Source: Prorocentrum cordatum
Taxonomy: Eukaryota; Sar; Dinophyceae; Prorocentrales; Prorocentraceae
Direction: 5' to 3'
Assembly (NCBI GenBank): GCA_963575745.1
Contig: CAUYUJ010019882.1
Location: forward strand, 562,501-596,000
Length of the DNA: 33,500 bases
The first letter of the stretch is position 1, and the number at the start of each line of letters is the position of its first letter. Shown one piece after another: positions 1-10,224 of this stretch. The notes below the pieces were generated by a model, which had not been told where the DNA came from, ran no database searches, and was given only the letters and a program-made list of their open reading frames with translations. The position numbers and the translations under genes are program-made.

Positions 1-134
1 GTGCTCTATTCAAAACGAGTACCCAACCAAGGAGGGTTGGGAAAAGACAGAAGGAGAAAGGAGGCAGGCGGGAGGACGTGCAGACCACAGTGCTCGATTC
101 AAAACGAGTACCCAACAACGGAGGGTTGGGACAA
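1..134. repeat. Two-copy tandem repeat, period ~89 bp, with a small hairpin
   Basis: The stretch at 1-46 recurs at 90-134 with a few changes. Both share the core TTCAAAACGAGTACCCAAC and end in GGAGGGTTGGGA. In both copies CCCAAC pairs with GGTTGGG to form a short stem. The first copy touches the window edge, so more units may lie upstream. The reading frame through it has no recognisable protein content. Confidence 0.7.
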
Positions 135-1120
135 GTCGCGCTCCAGATCGAGCCGCATCGCCGATGCATCGACCATCCTGCATCCATCCTCGGAGGCAAG
201 GAACTCGGCACCAACACCAGCACAGGATGTTGCCTCCACCAGGGAAAGGTGATCCTAGATTTTGACGTTGATGGTCGCCCCCCCGATGGGCCGAAGCTTA
301 CCACCAGTTCCATCACCGAGATCGGGAACCCTGCCGCAAAGGAAGCAACCGCCGATACGGGGGTTGGTGCCAACCTCCCGGCCTCCGACATCCTTCTCCA
401 TCGGACAGTCGCGGCGCCATCGGCCCCATCGGCCCCATTTTCTGAGAGGTCCAGAGTACACGCCCGGTGAGCCCGAAGCAGCCGCCGTCACTCACATCGT
501 GGGGCCTCGAAGCGCGGTGGGGGGGGGCGAGCGCGCGTGGGAGCCCGAGAGGCCGCGCGAGCAGCCCGAGCACGATGGGCTCGGCCGATCGCACGCCGAC
601 GCCGATCACAAACATAGCTATGCGCCGCCAGACGATGTCCATACATCTACTGCTGTGGGGTCGTGTCGTGGAGGTTTAGGGAGCTGTGGATGTCATGTCC
701 ACCATTCCTCGAACTCGAGATCCAAGGGCACGACTCCGAAGCGGTGGATCAGGACATGCTGCGGCAGTGGACCTCAGGCGCCCAGCTTCGCGCATAGCGT
801 CCCCAAACAACAGAGGCTCCAATTGTTTAGATGCGCGGGCACCCAGAGGTCTGGACCGCTTCCCTACAGGGCGAATTTTTCGCTCTGAGACATGACTCGA
901 CGTAGGCTGAGAACAGCGCCAAACCGGCCACTCCAACCCGTTTGGAGCCAGATTCGCGCATCGCCCCTCGCGATGCGCGACGCGCGAGCATCTTCGGGCC
1001 CTCGCGCCACCGTGCCGCCCCCCTCGTAGAGGGGCAGTCGCTCTGGCCCAGGCCGCGGCGCGCGGGGGTGCCACTACCCCTGGCTCCGATGCTGCGAGGA
1101 AGTTGCGACATCGCGAAATA
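135..1120. other. GC-rich stretch, no convincing gene
   Basis: Several overlapping frames are open on both strands, as expected for GC-rich DNA. One minus-strand frame between about 400 and 258 reads GGCFLCGRVPDLGDGTGGKL, which has some protein character and could be an isolated exon. The opposite strand is equally open over the same bases and I recognise no family, so I do not call it a gene. Confidence 0.4.
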
Positions 1121-1124
1121 TCAC

Positions 1125-1127
1125 GGT

Positions 1128-1173
<46 letters not shown>
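1125..1173. repeat. (GTC)n microsatellite
   Basis: About 16 nearly pure GTC/TCG units. It generates poly-Ser, poly-Val, poly-Arg or poly-Asp reading frames depending on frame and strand, none of which should be taken as genes. Confidence 0.95.
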
Positions 1174-1174
<1 letters not shown>

Positions 1175-2860
1175 CGTTGCTGCCGCCGCCGTCGTCGAAA
1201 GGCTCGTCGTCGCCGCCGCGCGCCGTCCGCCCCGTGGGGTGCCCCGCCCCTCGCTGCTCCCGCCGACAGCCCCTGGCATGGCCCAGGCGAGGCCGAGGCC
1301 GCGTGGGCGGGGACGAGCCCTGGACCGCATGCCCTCTGCGGCATCTTTCAGGCCGGATCGACACTGAAGGGGCCCCAGGACACACAAAGAAATACACACA
1401 AACAACAGGATTCCCCGTATTTTCCCATATGTTCTGGGTGTTTGTCTTCCCCCCCACTTCCCATATTCTCCTGGGAATCGACGATTACATGTGTCTGTTC
1501 GTTTTTTTCCCTCCTGAGACATGTGGGCGCCGAAAAGACTTGCACGAGATGGCTTAGCGACCTTACGTCGCGGCGTACGCGGGCCGCCGGCGCGGCACGC
1601 TGCATTGGAGACGAGGGCGCTTACACGCGGCCTTGCGTGGGCAGCTTACGCGCCAGTGTCTGCGAAGACGACCCCGCTTTTTTTTGCGTCGCTCATGTGA
1701 CGGTCCTGGGGCCCAGAACTGGGCGAAAACGCCCAGCGTGAAAACATCGCAACGCCCAGATCTCAGGGTACCTTCGCGCCCCCGCGGGTGACCTTCCTAC
1801 AAGCGGCGAGCGCACTCGAGAGCACAATCGGGGCCGCCAAAGCACAAAAGCACGCAGGTAACGCGCTGAGCAAGACGGTGGCGGCGCAAACGGCACCTGT
1901 GATGCACAGGGGCCAACCCAGACCTCTGGCTTCGTGTTAGTTAGGCCCTCGATCCAGGGCCGTGGAGATTTGTTTCTCCTGCGCAAGCTATTTTGGGATA
2001 AGAATGTGATGTGGCCAGTTAGTTGCAGGCAACGCCCTGGACTAGGCCAACCCCAGCGAGACCAGGACACCGCAGGGAGTGGAGCCGGAGGAGGAAGAGG
2101 AAGCGAACGAGGCAGCAAAGCAAGGCAAGCGATATTAAAGCCAGCCTCTAGGGCCGTGGAGAACACGTTGTCGCGAGTGCGTCTCCGCGGATGACCTGCA
2201 ACCGATCGTACACCGTTACTGGAACTGCCTGCACGTAAGTTTGTGTGTACTTCAACGTGTCGAAGCTCGACAGTGCGAGAAACAGAAACCCCCGAAATCT
2301 CGCCGTTCCCGTTAGCATGACTCCGCCGGACTGTTGCGCGCGAAGCCGCGCTGAAAACAAAGCTTTGTGTGCGTGTGTGGGTGTGATTGTGTGCCTGTGT
2401 GTGGTCCCTGTTCGGGTCGGGGTGTCCTCCTCCCGATGTCGCTCTGAACGCAGATGGACTTTCACCCACAGTGCTGGATACCGACGCGGCCCGCCCTTGT
2501 TCAATCGCGATTGTGGCGTCACATCGCTATTGCGTGTCTGATCAGCCTGGAACATATCCCTATCCCTAAGCTGTGCATCGCCTCATCACGATGCCGACCT
2601 TCGGGATTCCTTCAGTTTTTGAGGGCGCATCCCTGAGATTGCCATCGCCTCCTGGCGTGTCGATCTTAGGGACAGGGATAAGTTCGAGGCTGGTGGGTGT
2701 CACATCGCCACTGACCTTCAGCTCTCAGGGTTCTCCCCGTGAGCGGCCCGCGGTGTCCGCTGGCCTCGGCCGGCGCCCGACGTGCGGCCGGGAGCCCCGG
2801 TCCCCAGGTGACGGCGACGTCGCGCTGCCAAAGTGGATCCGCTCGCCTCTGTGCCGCTCT
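1175..2860. other. Intergenic, nothing recognised
   Basis: Mixed-composition DNA with short open frames on both strands, none with recognisable domains. A GT-rich patch lies at about 2365-2405. No RNA gene or clear repeat unit was seen. Confidence 0.5.
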
Positions 2861-2952
2861 TCACTGCCAGGGGGCCACACCACGCGCGAACCCTACCAGG
2901 GGGCCACGCCACGTCATGCCACGCCACGCCTCCGTGTCGTTCTCCACTGCCA

Positions 2953-3102
2953 GGGGCCACGCGCGAACCCTACCCCTACCCCCCACAGTTCCTGGAGGGG
3001 GAGGGTGGGGCTCACTTCGCTCGGGAGCTCCCGCGCGAAGTGGACCCCACCCTCCCTCTCAGAAATCGTGCGGGGTAGGGGCAGGGTTCGCACGTGGCCC
3101 CC
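2953..3102. mobile_element. Foldback / MITE-like element with ~67-bp inverted arms
   Basis: The arm at 2953-3020 (starting GGGGCCACGCGCGAACCCT, ending CTCACTTCGC) is an imperfect reverse complement of 3035-3102, roughly 85% by eye. The short loop 3021-3034 contains a perfect palindrome, CGGGAGCTCCCG. Fragments of the same arm (GGGGCCAC...CGCGAACCCTACC) also occur just upstream at about 2870-2910. This fits a foldback transposon or MITE-like element. No coding capacity and no clear target-site duplication were found. Confidence 0.7.
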
Positions 3103-3700
3103 CAACTGCGGTTCTGTCCCTCGCTTGTGCTGGCTTGCTGCTCACTGCCTTCTCTATGCCCGCTCGCTTCCACCTCGGCGCTCATATTCCGAACACTCGA
3201 CTTCGCGGTTGATCACACCCTGAGACTTCGGCTCTGGCATCGCCCGTGTTTATCGAACACGTGTGCGCGGACGAGCGCTTGGCGCGCTGCAGTCGTCTCC
3301 TGAACGGCTCCCCATCGTGAAATCTCCGCCTTCTCGTGATTCTTAGCACCTCGCGAACTTCCTAAATGATTTCCAAGTCTGCTGGATACGACGCATATCG
3401 CGCTCTTCGCGGGTTTCATCTTCCTCGCTCTCCACTCTTCCTACATGTGCACGCTCTTGATCGATCTCGCGCCAACTCTGTCCTGCAATGCTGCATTCAA
3501 CCTGCAACAAGCCCAGGATCCAATGGCAGTTTCTTGGTGCATCGGTCACCGCACCTTTGCAATGTGCTGCGCGACGGGGCCAACCGTTTAGCACTAATGA
3601 CGTACAACTCCAGCAGAGGAACACATGTGTGAAATGTGCGCGGCCGTCCCGCGCTGCTCGCTCGACTTTCTCCGTCTCGTCGCTGCGCGCGAGGCCGCGA
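3103..3700. other. Intergenic, nothing recognised
   Basis: Short open frames only, without recognisable protein content. No repeats of note until the dinucleotide tracts that follow. Confidence 0.5.
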
Positions 3701-3711
3701 CCGACAAAACG

Positions 3712-3846
3712 CGTGTGTGTGTGCGCGCGTGTGTATTATTCTCTCTCTTTCTCTCCCTCTCTCTCTATAACTATGTCTATGTTTTTCTTTCTTTCTCTCT
3801 CTCTCTCTCTCTCTCTAATTCATTCTCTATAACTATGTATCTCTCT
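3712..3846. repeat. (GT)n and (CT)n dinucleotide tracts
   Basis: A GT/GC run at about 3712-3735 is followed by two CT-rich runs, each ending in a CTATAACTATG motif (near 3766 and 3827). This is a simple-sequence cluster with no coding content. Confidence 0.9.
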
Positions 3847-4104
3847 CGTCCCCTAGGCGCCCCCAAACAACCTCACGTTCCAGACGCTGAGGGGGGGACC
3901 TGCTTGGTCTCTCGAGAGCGCCTGGTACCGACAGGGAAACATCCACTTCACGAGAATGCGCGCCTCCCCGACGTCGTTCGTCACGCGCCCTGACTTCTTG
4001 TGAAGACTCCTGCGCTGAGCCCAGCGTGACTTGTGGATCCGAGCCGTGGGTGGTCGCACGACCCGACCGAGGGAAAGCCACGCCTGACCTGGCAGCTGAG
4101 CGCT

Positions 4105-4420
4105 CGGCATGCGAGCTCCTTCTCCTTCTGGTGGCGCACCCTGGGGAGGCGAGCGCCCTCCTCCTTGGCCTCCTCCTCCTCCTCCTGCGCTTCCGACCTG
4201 CAGACGAAGACGCCCGCTGCTCCCATCTCCACCGACTCCACCTCCTCCATCTCTTCCACCTCCTCCACCTCCTCCTCGCTCTTCTCCTGCCTCCGCCCAT
4301 TCCACCTCGCCCCCCTCTCCGTCCTGCTCCCCCTCCCCCAGCCCCTCCCCCCCTCCCCTCCCCTCCCCTGCCCCAGCCCCTCCCCCTCCTCCACAGACCT
4401 CCGATGTTTTGATCCATACT
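4105..4420. repeat. Imperfect (CTC)n / polypyrimidine tract
   Basis: The plus strand is almost entirely C and T in CTC, CCT and CCCCT units. Long Pro/Ser/Leu-rich frames on plus and Gly/Arg/Glu-rich frames on minus are products of the repeat. Confidence 0.85.
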
Positions 4421-4520
4421 CTGGACCACTTCCCATGGGCTGGTCCTTCGTCCTGGATCGCTCCTCGACGGCCCCAGGGGCCCAGCGAGGGCTCCCCCGG
4501 CGCCAGACCGACACGGCGCC

Positions 4521-4994
4521 GTGGCCTGGCCTGGCCTGGCAGGAGACCGCCGCCCTGGCAGCGTGAAGGCGGCCGGGAGCGATCACTGCAAGCTTGTTTT
4601 CGCCTCGGCCTGGGTCGGGGGCTGCGGCCCGCAGGCCAATCAATCAATCAATGACGCCGTGCCTGCACGACACTCTGCTAAAGCAGGGGGCGCTGGCCGG
4701 AGGCGTGTGTCCGCCATGGCACAAGGCAAGGGCAGTTCACAATCTGATGGCCCAGCGTTTGGCTGGTGGGAGAAGCTGGCTGCCATGGCTTATGCTGGCC
4801 CGCAGGCCAGTGGGAGCTTAAACTTGGGCTTCCAGCCGCCGCAGGCGACGAAAGCCTCAGGCTGTCTCGTTCCCGAATGCTCAAGACGCAGTCTCGTTGA
4901 AGACGCCACGTGCGCCGAAAGCGGCAACCTTCAAAAAGCAGGGCGCTGCCAACACGAAGACTGGATGGCACATGCTGGACTGATGATTGCGTGA
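4521..4994 (+). pseudogene. Possible coding relic, unknown family
   Basis: An open frame of about 157 codons. Its second half looks protein-like (FGWWEKLAAMAYAGPQASGS, then a Cys-containing segment CLVPECSRRSLVEDATC). No domain can be named. The part at 4798-4864 recurs in altered form at 7202-7264, where it is no longer readable in the same way. It ends just before the reverse-transcriptase region on the same strand, so it may be an upstream part of that element; this is inference. A tract of TCAATCAATCAATC lies inside it at about 4638. Confidence 0.25.
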
Positions 4995-5193
4995 GCTTGG
5001 CAGAATGTTCATGCAGGCTGTGCGCAAGGCTCGGTCCAACACTGCACCATCGGAAACGTTGACAATCCTTCGTCTTCTTCGTGATAGTCCATACACTGCT
5101 CTCTCTCTCTCTCTCTCTTTCTATAATGATAAGAGCCAGCGCTTCCCCCTGATCCTCAAATCGGACCTCCCTTTCCTTTCATCGTCTACTTAG
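4987..5193 (+). pseudogene. Possible upstream segment of the RT frame, ended by TAG
   Basis: This stretch is in the same frame as the reverse-transcriptase coding region that starts after the stop at 5191-5193, and the frame stays open again immediately after it. It contains an inserted (CT)n run (5098-5119) that reads as alternating Ser-Leu. It could be the decayed 5' part of the RT gene, or an intron-containing region. There are no diagnostic motifs in this part. Confidence 0.25.
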
Positions 5194-5985
5194 AGCTCCT
5201 CAAAATACATCCCTGCCAACAACCATGGCTTGCGAGCAATTTCTACACAAAACTATCGTTACCTATGCCGATGGGTGGCCGAAGAAATTGGGGAGCCGGT
5301 AGCAGCTGGTGCAATGCTCCGAACTGTGTTTTTCGCGAATGCTTCGCATTGCAGTCGGTTGCAATGTTTGGTAAAGGCGCACAAGGAACAGTTCAACGTC
5401 AGCTGTCGCTCAGTGCACGCTTCTCCGAACTACATGTTCGGCGGGCTTAGCGCCTGGTTGGTCCCAATACTCCATTGCAAGCTGGAGCAAGTCGCGCCGC
5501 GCCTTTTGCGAGACTTTGCTGACCTCATCCGTAGGCTCAGGGAACACCAGCCGCCGCCTGGCAAGTGGCACTTCGCAAGCGGGGATGTGACAAATTTCTG
5601 TCTGTTCGATCAATTTACTTCCTGCGTGGTGTCGCTATGGAACCCGAGCGACCCTCCTAAGCAAATGCTAGACCGCGTGATCCGCTTGCTGCTTGAATGC
5701 CATTTTCTGGCCGACCCGTGGGAACCGTCCGCGGACGTTATCCACCAAGTCGCATCTGGGACAGGCATGGGGCTAGAGCACTCTGGAGAGCTGGTGGATT
5801 GCACGCTGTACGCACTTATGAAACACAACCTTTTGGTCCCCGCTCGGCTTTCTGAGTCGGGCATCGCCGGATACTACAAGTTCAGGGATGACATTCTCAT
5901 GGTAGGTAGCGGCCTCGCCTCGCAGACCAACCGTTTTTCGACAGCATGGTCGAGCGAGCCGCCTTCTAGTCTTTTCTCCAAATAA
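5194..5985 (+). pseudogene. Reverse transcriptase core, Penelope-like type, truncated
   Basis: RNA-dependent DNA polymerase of a retroelement, recognised by fingers-palm motifs in order. A conserved segment KYIPANNHGLRAIS is followed by LVKAHKEQF (the K-x-H-K finger motif typical of Penelope-like RTs). Palm motif A is HFASGDVTNF with its Asp, motif B is ASGTGMG, and motif C is FRDDILMV with the Asp pair. The frame is open from 5194, directly after an in-frame TAG, and no ATG in this frame is a convincing start. Soon after motif C a run of five T near 5936 appears to shift the frame: the neighbouring frame reads on protein-like (FFDSMVERAAF) and then stops. The thumb and any endonuclease domain are missing. 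Known of the family: Penelope-like RTs lie in mobile elements and are related to telomerase. Inferred: a dead fragment. Confidence 0.7.
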
Positions 5986-6039
5986 GCTTGCTCTATAGGA
6001 GTCCTAGCTCATCATAAGTAATTTGTCTTTAGCACCCCC

Positions 6040-6260
6040 CCTCTTTTTACAATGGTCCCCCCCTTTTTCCAATGGCACCCCCCCTTTTCCAATGGCACTT
6101 GCTTGCTTGCTCTTGCTTGCTTGTTAGTGCTCGCTTGCGCTTGGCTGCCTCCGCTTGCTTGCTTGCGCTTACTTGATTTTGCTCTTCCCGTCCTCCTCCT
6201 GTTCTGCTTCCGTCCTCCTTTCGTCCTCCTCCCATCCTCCTCTCGTCCTTTTCCTGTTCT
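6040..6260. repeat. Short tandem repeats: ~20-bp CCAATGG unit and CTTG-rich run
   Basis: Three units of about 20 bp sharing TTTTtCCAATGG followed by a C run lie at 6045-6098. They are followed by a CTTG/TTGC-rich stretch to about 6180, then CCTCCT-rich DNA. There is no gene here. Confidence 0.8.
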
Positions 6261-6497
6261 CCTAACTATTTGGAGTCAACGCTGGCTGATATAACAATAG
6301 GGTGGGGATTATGCAAAATATAGTTCCTAGGGGTCGTCATGCACAAGTGTGACTATAGGTCTGAAGTTTCACATTTTCTGAAGCCCTCCTCCCTCACTCC
6401 TTCACTCGCTCCTTGCATCGCGCACTATGCTCCGATCCACCATGCATGGCCTGGTGCATATGCTTTGAGAATCTGGAGTCTTTGCAGCAATGCGGTC

Positions 6498-6800
6498 CTA
6501 TGCGGTACCTCTATCAAAAATAACCGAGCTAGGTTGCGCGAGTCTTGCTAGCAGTTTCACTTTGAAAATCTTGGACAACACCGCGTTGGCAGGAAGTGCC
6601 ATCGTGGTATCGCCGTTGATCGGGTTAGGCGGAATACTTTTTGCTGGCTTGTGGTGGACTTCCACCACTCCCTTGTCCACCAAATTCAAACCATGCTGCA
6701 ATCCGTCAATCGCGACGGGATTCTTAGGCGCTTGTTTGAGCAATCTTTTCGGATCTAAATCGGATCTGAAATGGGGAGTGCTCTCAAATCGTCGGCCTCA
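6498..6800 (-). CDS. Possible exon of an unknown protein
   Basis: The minus strand is open from about 6800 to the TAG near 6496. Its reading is protein-like and not repetitive: PHFRSDLDPKRLLKQAPKN, then a stretch containing VEVHHKPAKSIPPNPINGD and ending SSVIFDRGTA. I recognise no family. A GT lies at the end (ATAGAG then GTACC on the minus strand), so the stop may sit in an intron. A second open minus-strand stretch at 6755-6940 in another frame ends ADDLRALPISDPI next to similar coding, which could mean a frameshift. The plus strand over the same bases is also open and hydrophobic, so the call is weak. Confidence 0.3.
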
Positions 6801-6809
6801 GCTGGTGCA

Positions 6810-7200
6810 ATGCCGTACCTTCGTTTTTCAAACGTGTGCAGGCCCATGCATACCGAGACTATGAATGCAGACGTGATTAGGGTAGGCGGTGGGAGGCTCC
6901 TGCTGCTGCTGCTGCTTATCATCGCAGCTGCCGCCTCCATGGCAACTTAGCTCAGGCCTAACGCTGAGCAGGCCCTAAGGCTGGCTGTCATTCGCAACCG
7001 TGGCAGGGTACTGAGCCAATGGCGCCTAACTTGCGCGAAGCGCGAATAACTTCGAGCTCTCGCGCCCCCTCCAAAGGGAGAAGAGATGAAAGGGAATCGG
7101 AGCCGAACCGCGAAGCGCGAATAACTTCGCGCCCTCGAGGGCGCCGTTGCTGCACAGTAAAATATCTTCACTCTGATTCCCTCTCGCCCCTAACACAATG
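6810..7200. other. Intergenic; duplicated short motif
   Basis: No gene seen. A CTG run sits at about 6900-6916. Two direct copies of GCGCGAATAACTTCG-like sequence (7040s and 7118-7132; in full GCGAAGCGCGAATAACTTCG) each lead into a GC-rich segment; they are ~75 bp apart. Confidence 0.5.
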
Positions 7201-7267
7201 CAGCCCGCAGGCCATGGGGGAGTTGAAACGTGGGGGTTCCAGACGCCGAGAACGACGAAAACCTGTC

Positions 7268-7395
7268 TTGAGCACTCCTTCCCTCCTTCCCTCCCTCCTT
7301 CACTCCCGCCTTCCCTCCTCCCTCCCCCCTCCCTCCTCCCTTCCCGCCCTCCCTTCCTCCTCCCTCCCTCCTTCTCTCCTTCCCTCCTTCCCCAG
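7268..7395. repeat. Polypyrimidine CCTTCCCTC repeat
   Basis: The plus strand is a nearly pure run of C and T in CCTT/CCTC units. The minus-strand Gly/Arg/Glu-rich reading frame across it is a repeat artefact. Confidence 0.9.
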
Positions 7396-7643
7396 GGGCG
7401 CATTCTTCGGCGATTCGCGATGACAGCTGTTACCAAGGATGCTTCCCCCCCTCCCCCCGCCGGGTCACGGTTCGCGCCGGCACCGTTTGAGAATTGCGAA
7501 GGGGAGCTAATTCCCAGACGGCGCTGGCGCAAGTCGTCACGGTACCAGCCCCCCTCGCACCCCCTCACCCCATCCACGGTCACGGCCGTTATCTCCAGCG
7601 ACACTCGAATTCTCGTGAGGACGTCTCTGCGACCACAGCCCGA

Positions 7644-7778
7644 CCAGCCATAACTGGGGGAGCTGTGGTCCTTACCCCCCTGGGGGAACCCATCGCATCG
7701 ACGATCTCTCGAGGGGGGTGTCGAAATCGATGGGTCCCCCAGGGGGGTAAGGACCACAGCTCCCCCAGTTGTGGCTGG
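7644..7778. mobile_element. Near-perfect ~135-bp foldback (MITE-like)
   Basis: The arm at 7644-7695 (CCAGCCATAACTGGGGGAGC ... CCCATCG) pairs with 7728-7778 over about 50 bp with only one or two differences. The loop of about 32 bp (7696-7727) contains CTCTCGAG. Such a long, nearly exact hairpin points to a recent foldback/MITE-like insertion or a small introner-like element. No coding content and no clear flanking duplication were seen. Confidence 0.85.
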
Positions 7779-7887
7779 CCTGACAGCAGCACCCCGTTCA
7801 GCAAGCTGTGCATGGGGAAAAACAGGCCGCAGTGCTCTGTCTCCTCCCCCCTTCCCTGGAGGCCTGGGCCCGTCCAGGGCCCAGACC

Positions 7888-7945
7888 TCCAGGGCCCCTC
7901 CTCCTCCTTCTCCTCCTCCTCCTCCTCCTCCTCCTCCTTCTCCTC
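7888..7945. repeat. (CCT)n microsatellite
   Basis: A run of CCT/TCC units on the plus strand, reading as poly-Leu, poly-Pro or poly-Ser. Confidence 0.95.
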
Positions 7946-7949
7946 ATGA

Positions 7950-9290
7950 GCTCGTCCAGGCCCGCCCCGGAAGCGGCAACCACGGGCTCCAGTGGTCTGC
8001 CTCCTCCCTCCCTCCCTCAGGGCTTGGGCCCCTCCCCGCCCTGAGCTCGCCCAGGCCCGCCCCGCCTGCGCTCCTCCCTCGTGGGCGTCGCTGAGTCGTG
8101 GGGGGCGATGCAGCCAACCCGCATGATCAGGACGCACGACGAGGATGCCAGGGCCCTGGAAGACCGTGCCGACACTTTGCGAGCGGGGCGCGGTCAGCGA
8201 AACGGGCCAAGGATGGGCCGAAGGGGAAGGATGCAAGGGGATAACCTTGAAAAGCCGCTCGTCCTTACCGTGCGGGTCGGCTGTCAATGGGGGGGAGAAA
8301 GGTACACTTTTCGGTCCCTCGAGGCCTCCCTTTGGGCCCCCAAGGGCCCCTTTAGGGGCCCTCCTAAAGAGCCCCTTTTCTACGGCCCTCGCTGCCCCTT
8401 CATTTATCGCCCCCCCCAGCTCCCGACGCCCAACCCTTTTGGTGTGTGTGCGCGGCACGCCGGGCAACGACGAGAACCAGGAACACCTCGCTCTTGACGT
8501 GGTCAAATGCGCTGCAGCTCTGGGCCCGTGCCCTCCCTCCCGCCTCCCCGTCCTAGGGGTTTGATGGCGTTCCGCACCGCCGTTACCTGCGCTCCGCGCC
8601 GTCCGCCGCCCTCTCACTTCTGTGCGTTGGGCCGCCTGGGACCCGGGGCTCTTGATGTGTTCTGTGCGCTGGACTGGCCATCGCTTGGACGTCCATTTCC
8701 TGTGTTTTTTGGGGTTTCGTGCGTGGTTTTTTCGCCAAATGATCAAGGATGCTCCTGGATGGTCCTCGCTGAAGGAAAAACGCACACGTCCGAGCGATGC
8801 CAAGTGGAGGTCTGGGCCCCGAAGCCCGCGCGGGCTTCATGGGCCCGCTCCCCATCGGTATTCGGTTGCGCGTCTTGCGCCCCTCATCGGGGTGCCACCA
8901 TGCTGGGGGCGGCGGCAACTTTCTGGCGAGTTCCGCCGAGCCCGAAACGCTTCACAACGCGAGTGTCGCCCTCCCCCCTTCCCTCCTCATTCTTCGCGCC
9001 GTCGTTTCGTGCCGTCCGCCGCCCTCTCGTTTATGTGCGTTGCGCCGCCTGGGACCCAGGGCTGGGCCTCCCCCCGCTGGGGAGGATGGCAACCGAAACA
9101 GGCCCTCACGGCGAGCAGACTGCTGCAATGCCGAATCCGACCGGCCTCCCCTCCTCCCGAAGCCGCTGCGCCGCCTGAGCTCGTCCAAGTCCTCCGTGAG
9201 GGGCTCCGGGCGGTCCGTGCGGAAGAGCCGCTCGGGCACCTGGCCGGGGTTTGCACCCCACTTCGGGCGGCCGCGCGCTTCGGGGCGCAG
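7950..9290. other. GC-rich repetitive DNA, no convincing gene
   Basis: Long open frames exist on both strands but lack domain-like content. A segment near 8595-8650 (GCCGTCCGCCGCCCTCTC, then TGTGCGTTGGGCCGCCTGGG) recurs at about 9012-9060, showing internal duplication. The 8320-8400 part is built of GGGCCC-rich short palindromic pieces. I assign no gene. Confidence 0.5.
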
Positions 9291-9295
9291 GGGGC

Positions 9296-9390
9296 TCCCA
9301 GCCTCCAGCCTCCTCCTCCAGCCTCCTCCTCCAGCCGACTCTTCCTCCTCCTCCTCCTCCTCCTCCTCCTCCTCCCTCCTCCCTCCTTTT
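9296..9390. repeat. (CCT)n tract, first copy of compound satellite
   Basis: CCT-rich run followed by the marker CTGTCGTACCCCGAG and GGGCGTTTCGCCTGAG. The same order recurs at about 10225-10430 and 18236-18415. Confidence 0.85.
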
Positions 9391-9499
9391 CCTTTGCAAA
9401 TAACTCCTCTCTGTCGTACCCCGAGACGAGTCGGTAGGTCGGGCCGGGCGTTTCGCCTGAGAATTCCCGACCACTTGCGATTCTGAATATTAAGAATGT

Positions 9500-9720
9500 A
9501 GAACAGTTTCGCGGATGGAGGGCGGGTCGTGTTCAAAAGGCGGCTCTCGCCTCAGCGCCGCGCACATGTGTCTCAACAGCTTGCAAGAGCTTCACGGATG
9601 AAGAGCGCGTCGTTTTCGAAATGTGGTTCCGCCTTATCACCGCACAAATTCGTCGTGCTCCTTTGAAGATCTGGCTCTCGCCGTAGCGCCGCGCATATCC
9701 AAAAAGGTGTGCAATAATTC
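9500..9720. repeat. Degenerate 83-bp repeat units
   Basis: Two to three diverged units of the tandem repeat seen more cleanly at 10480-11060. They share GGAGGGCGGGTCGT, CTCTCGCCTCAGCGCCGCGC and GCAAGAGCTTCACGGAT. Confidence 0.75.
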
Positions 9721-9775
9721 ATGGTGGGTGAGCAATTCCTTTTCAAAGTGTAGCTGTCGTCTAGCGTCCCGCTGC

Positions 9776-9920
9776 CTCTCAATAATTCTTATGGTTGGCT
9801 CTCAACACTCTCAATAATGAAGCATCTCAACACTATCAATAATCATTATGGCTGATTCTCAATAATTCTTATGGTTTCAATATGAAGCATCTGCAGCACT
9901 CTCAATAATTCTTGTGGTTG
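9776..9920. repeat. CTCAATAATTCTTATGG short tandem repeat
   Basis: About four imperfect units containing CTCAATAATtcTTATGG and GGTTGGCTCTCAACACT. It lies between the 83-bp units and the 73-bp-like units that follow. AT-richer than its surroundings. Confidence 0.7.
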
Positions 9921-9939
9921 GCTTTCCAAGATTGGTGTC

Positions 9940-10220
9940 CTGGCACGGTTGAGGACTGTCAGGGCGCAGCCGCCACGTTGATCCGCGGTGTTGAAGCCCC
10001 AGGAACGGTGTTCTGGACCACTTCAGGCTCGTCAGGACGCATTAGTAGCGTTGCTTCGCGGCATCGAAATCCCAATAATAGAATTTTGGTACGATTGCAG
10101 GTTCCCAGACGGCTGTCTTCCAGCGGGGCACTTCCCGCAGCGAACGTGAATTATTGTAGGGACCTGTGAAGAGGGAACCTCGAGTTGATTGCACATTCGT
10201 TGGTGCGTCTTGGTTTTGCA
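9940..10220. repeat. GTTGAAGCCCC-type repeat block, copy 1
   Basis: Contains two related units (GCGGTGTTGAAGCCCCAGGA and GCGGCATCGAAATCCCAATA, about 73 bp apart), then CGGCTGTCTTCCAGCGGGGC. The same order recurs at about 11110-11280, just ahead of the next CCT tract. Confidence 0.7.
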
Positions 10221-10224
10221 CTGG

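Noticed and set aside
7589-8803. 404-codon minus-strand frame
   Set aside because: Runs through a foldback, a CCT tract and GC-rich repeats; reads as low-complexity sequence without motifs.
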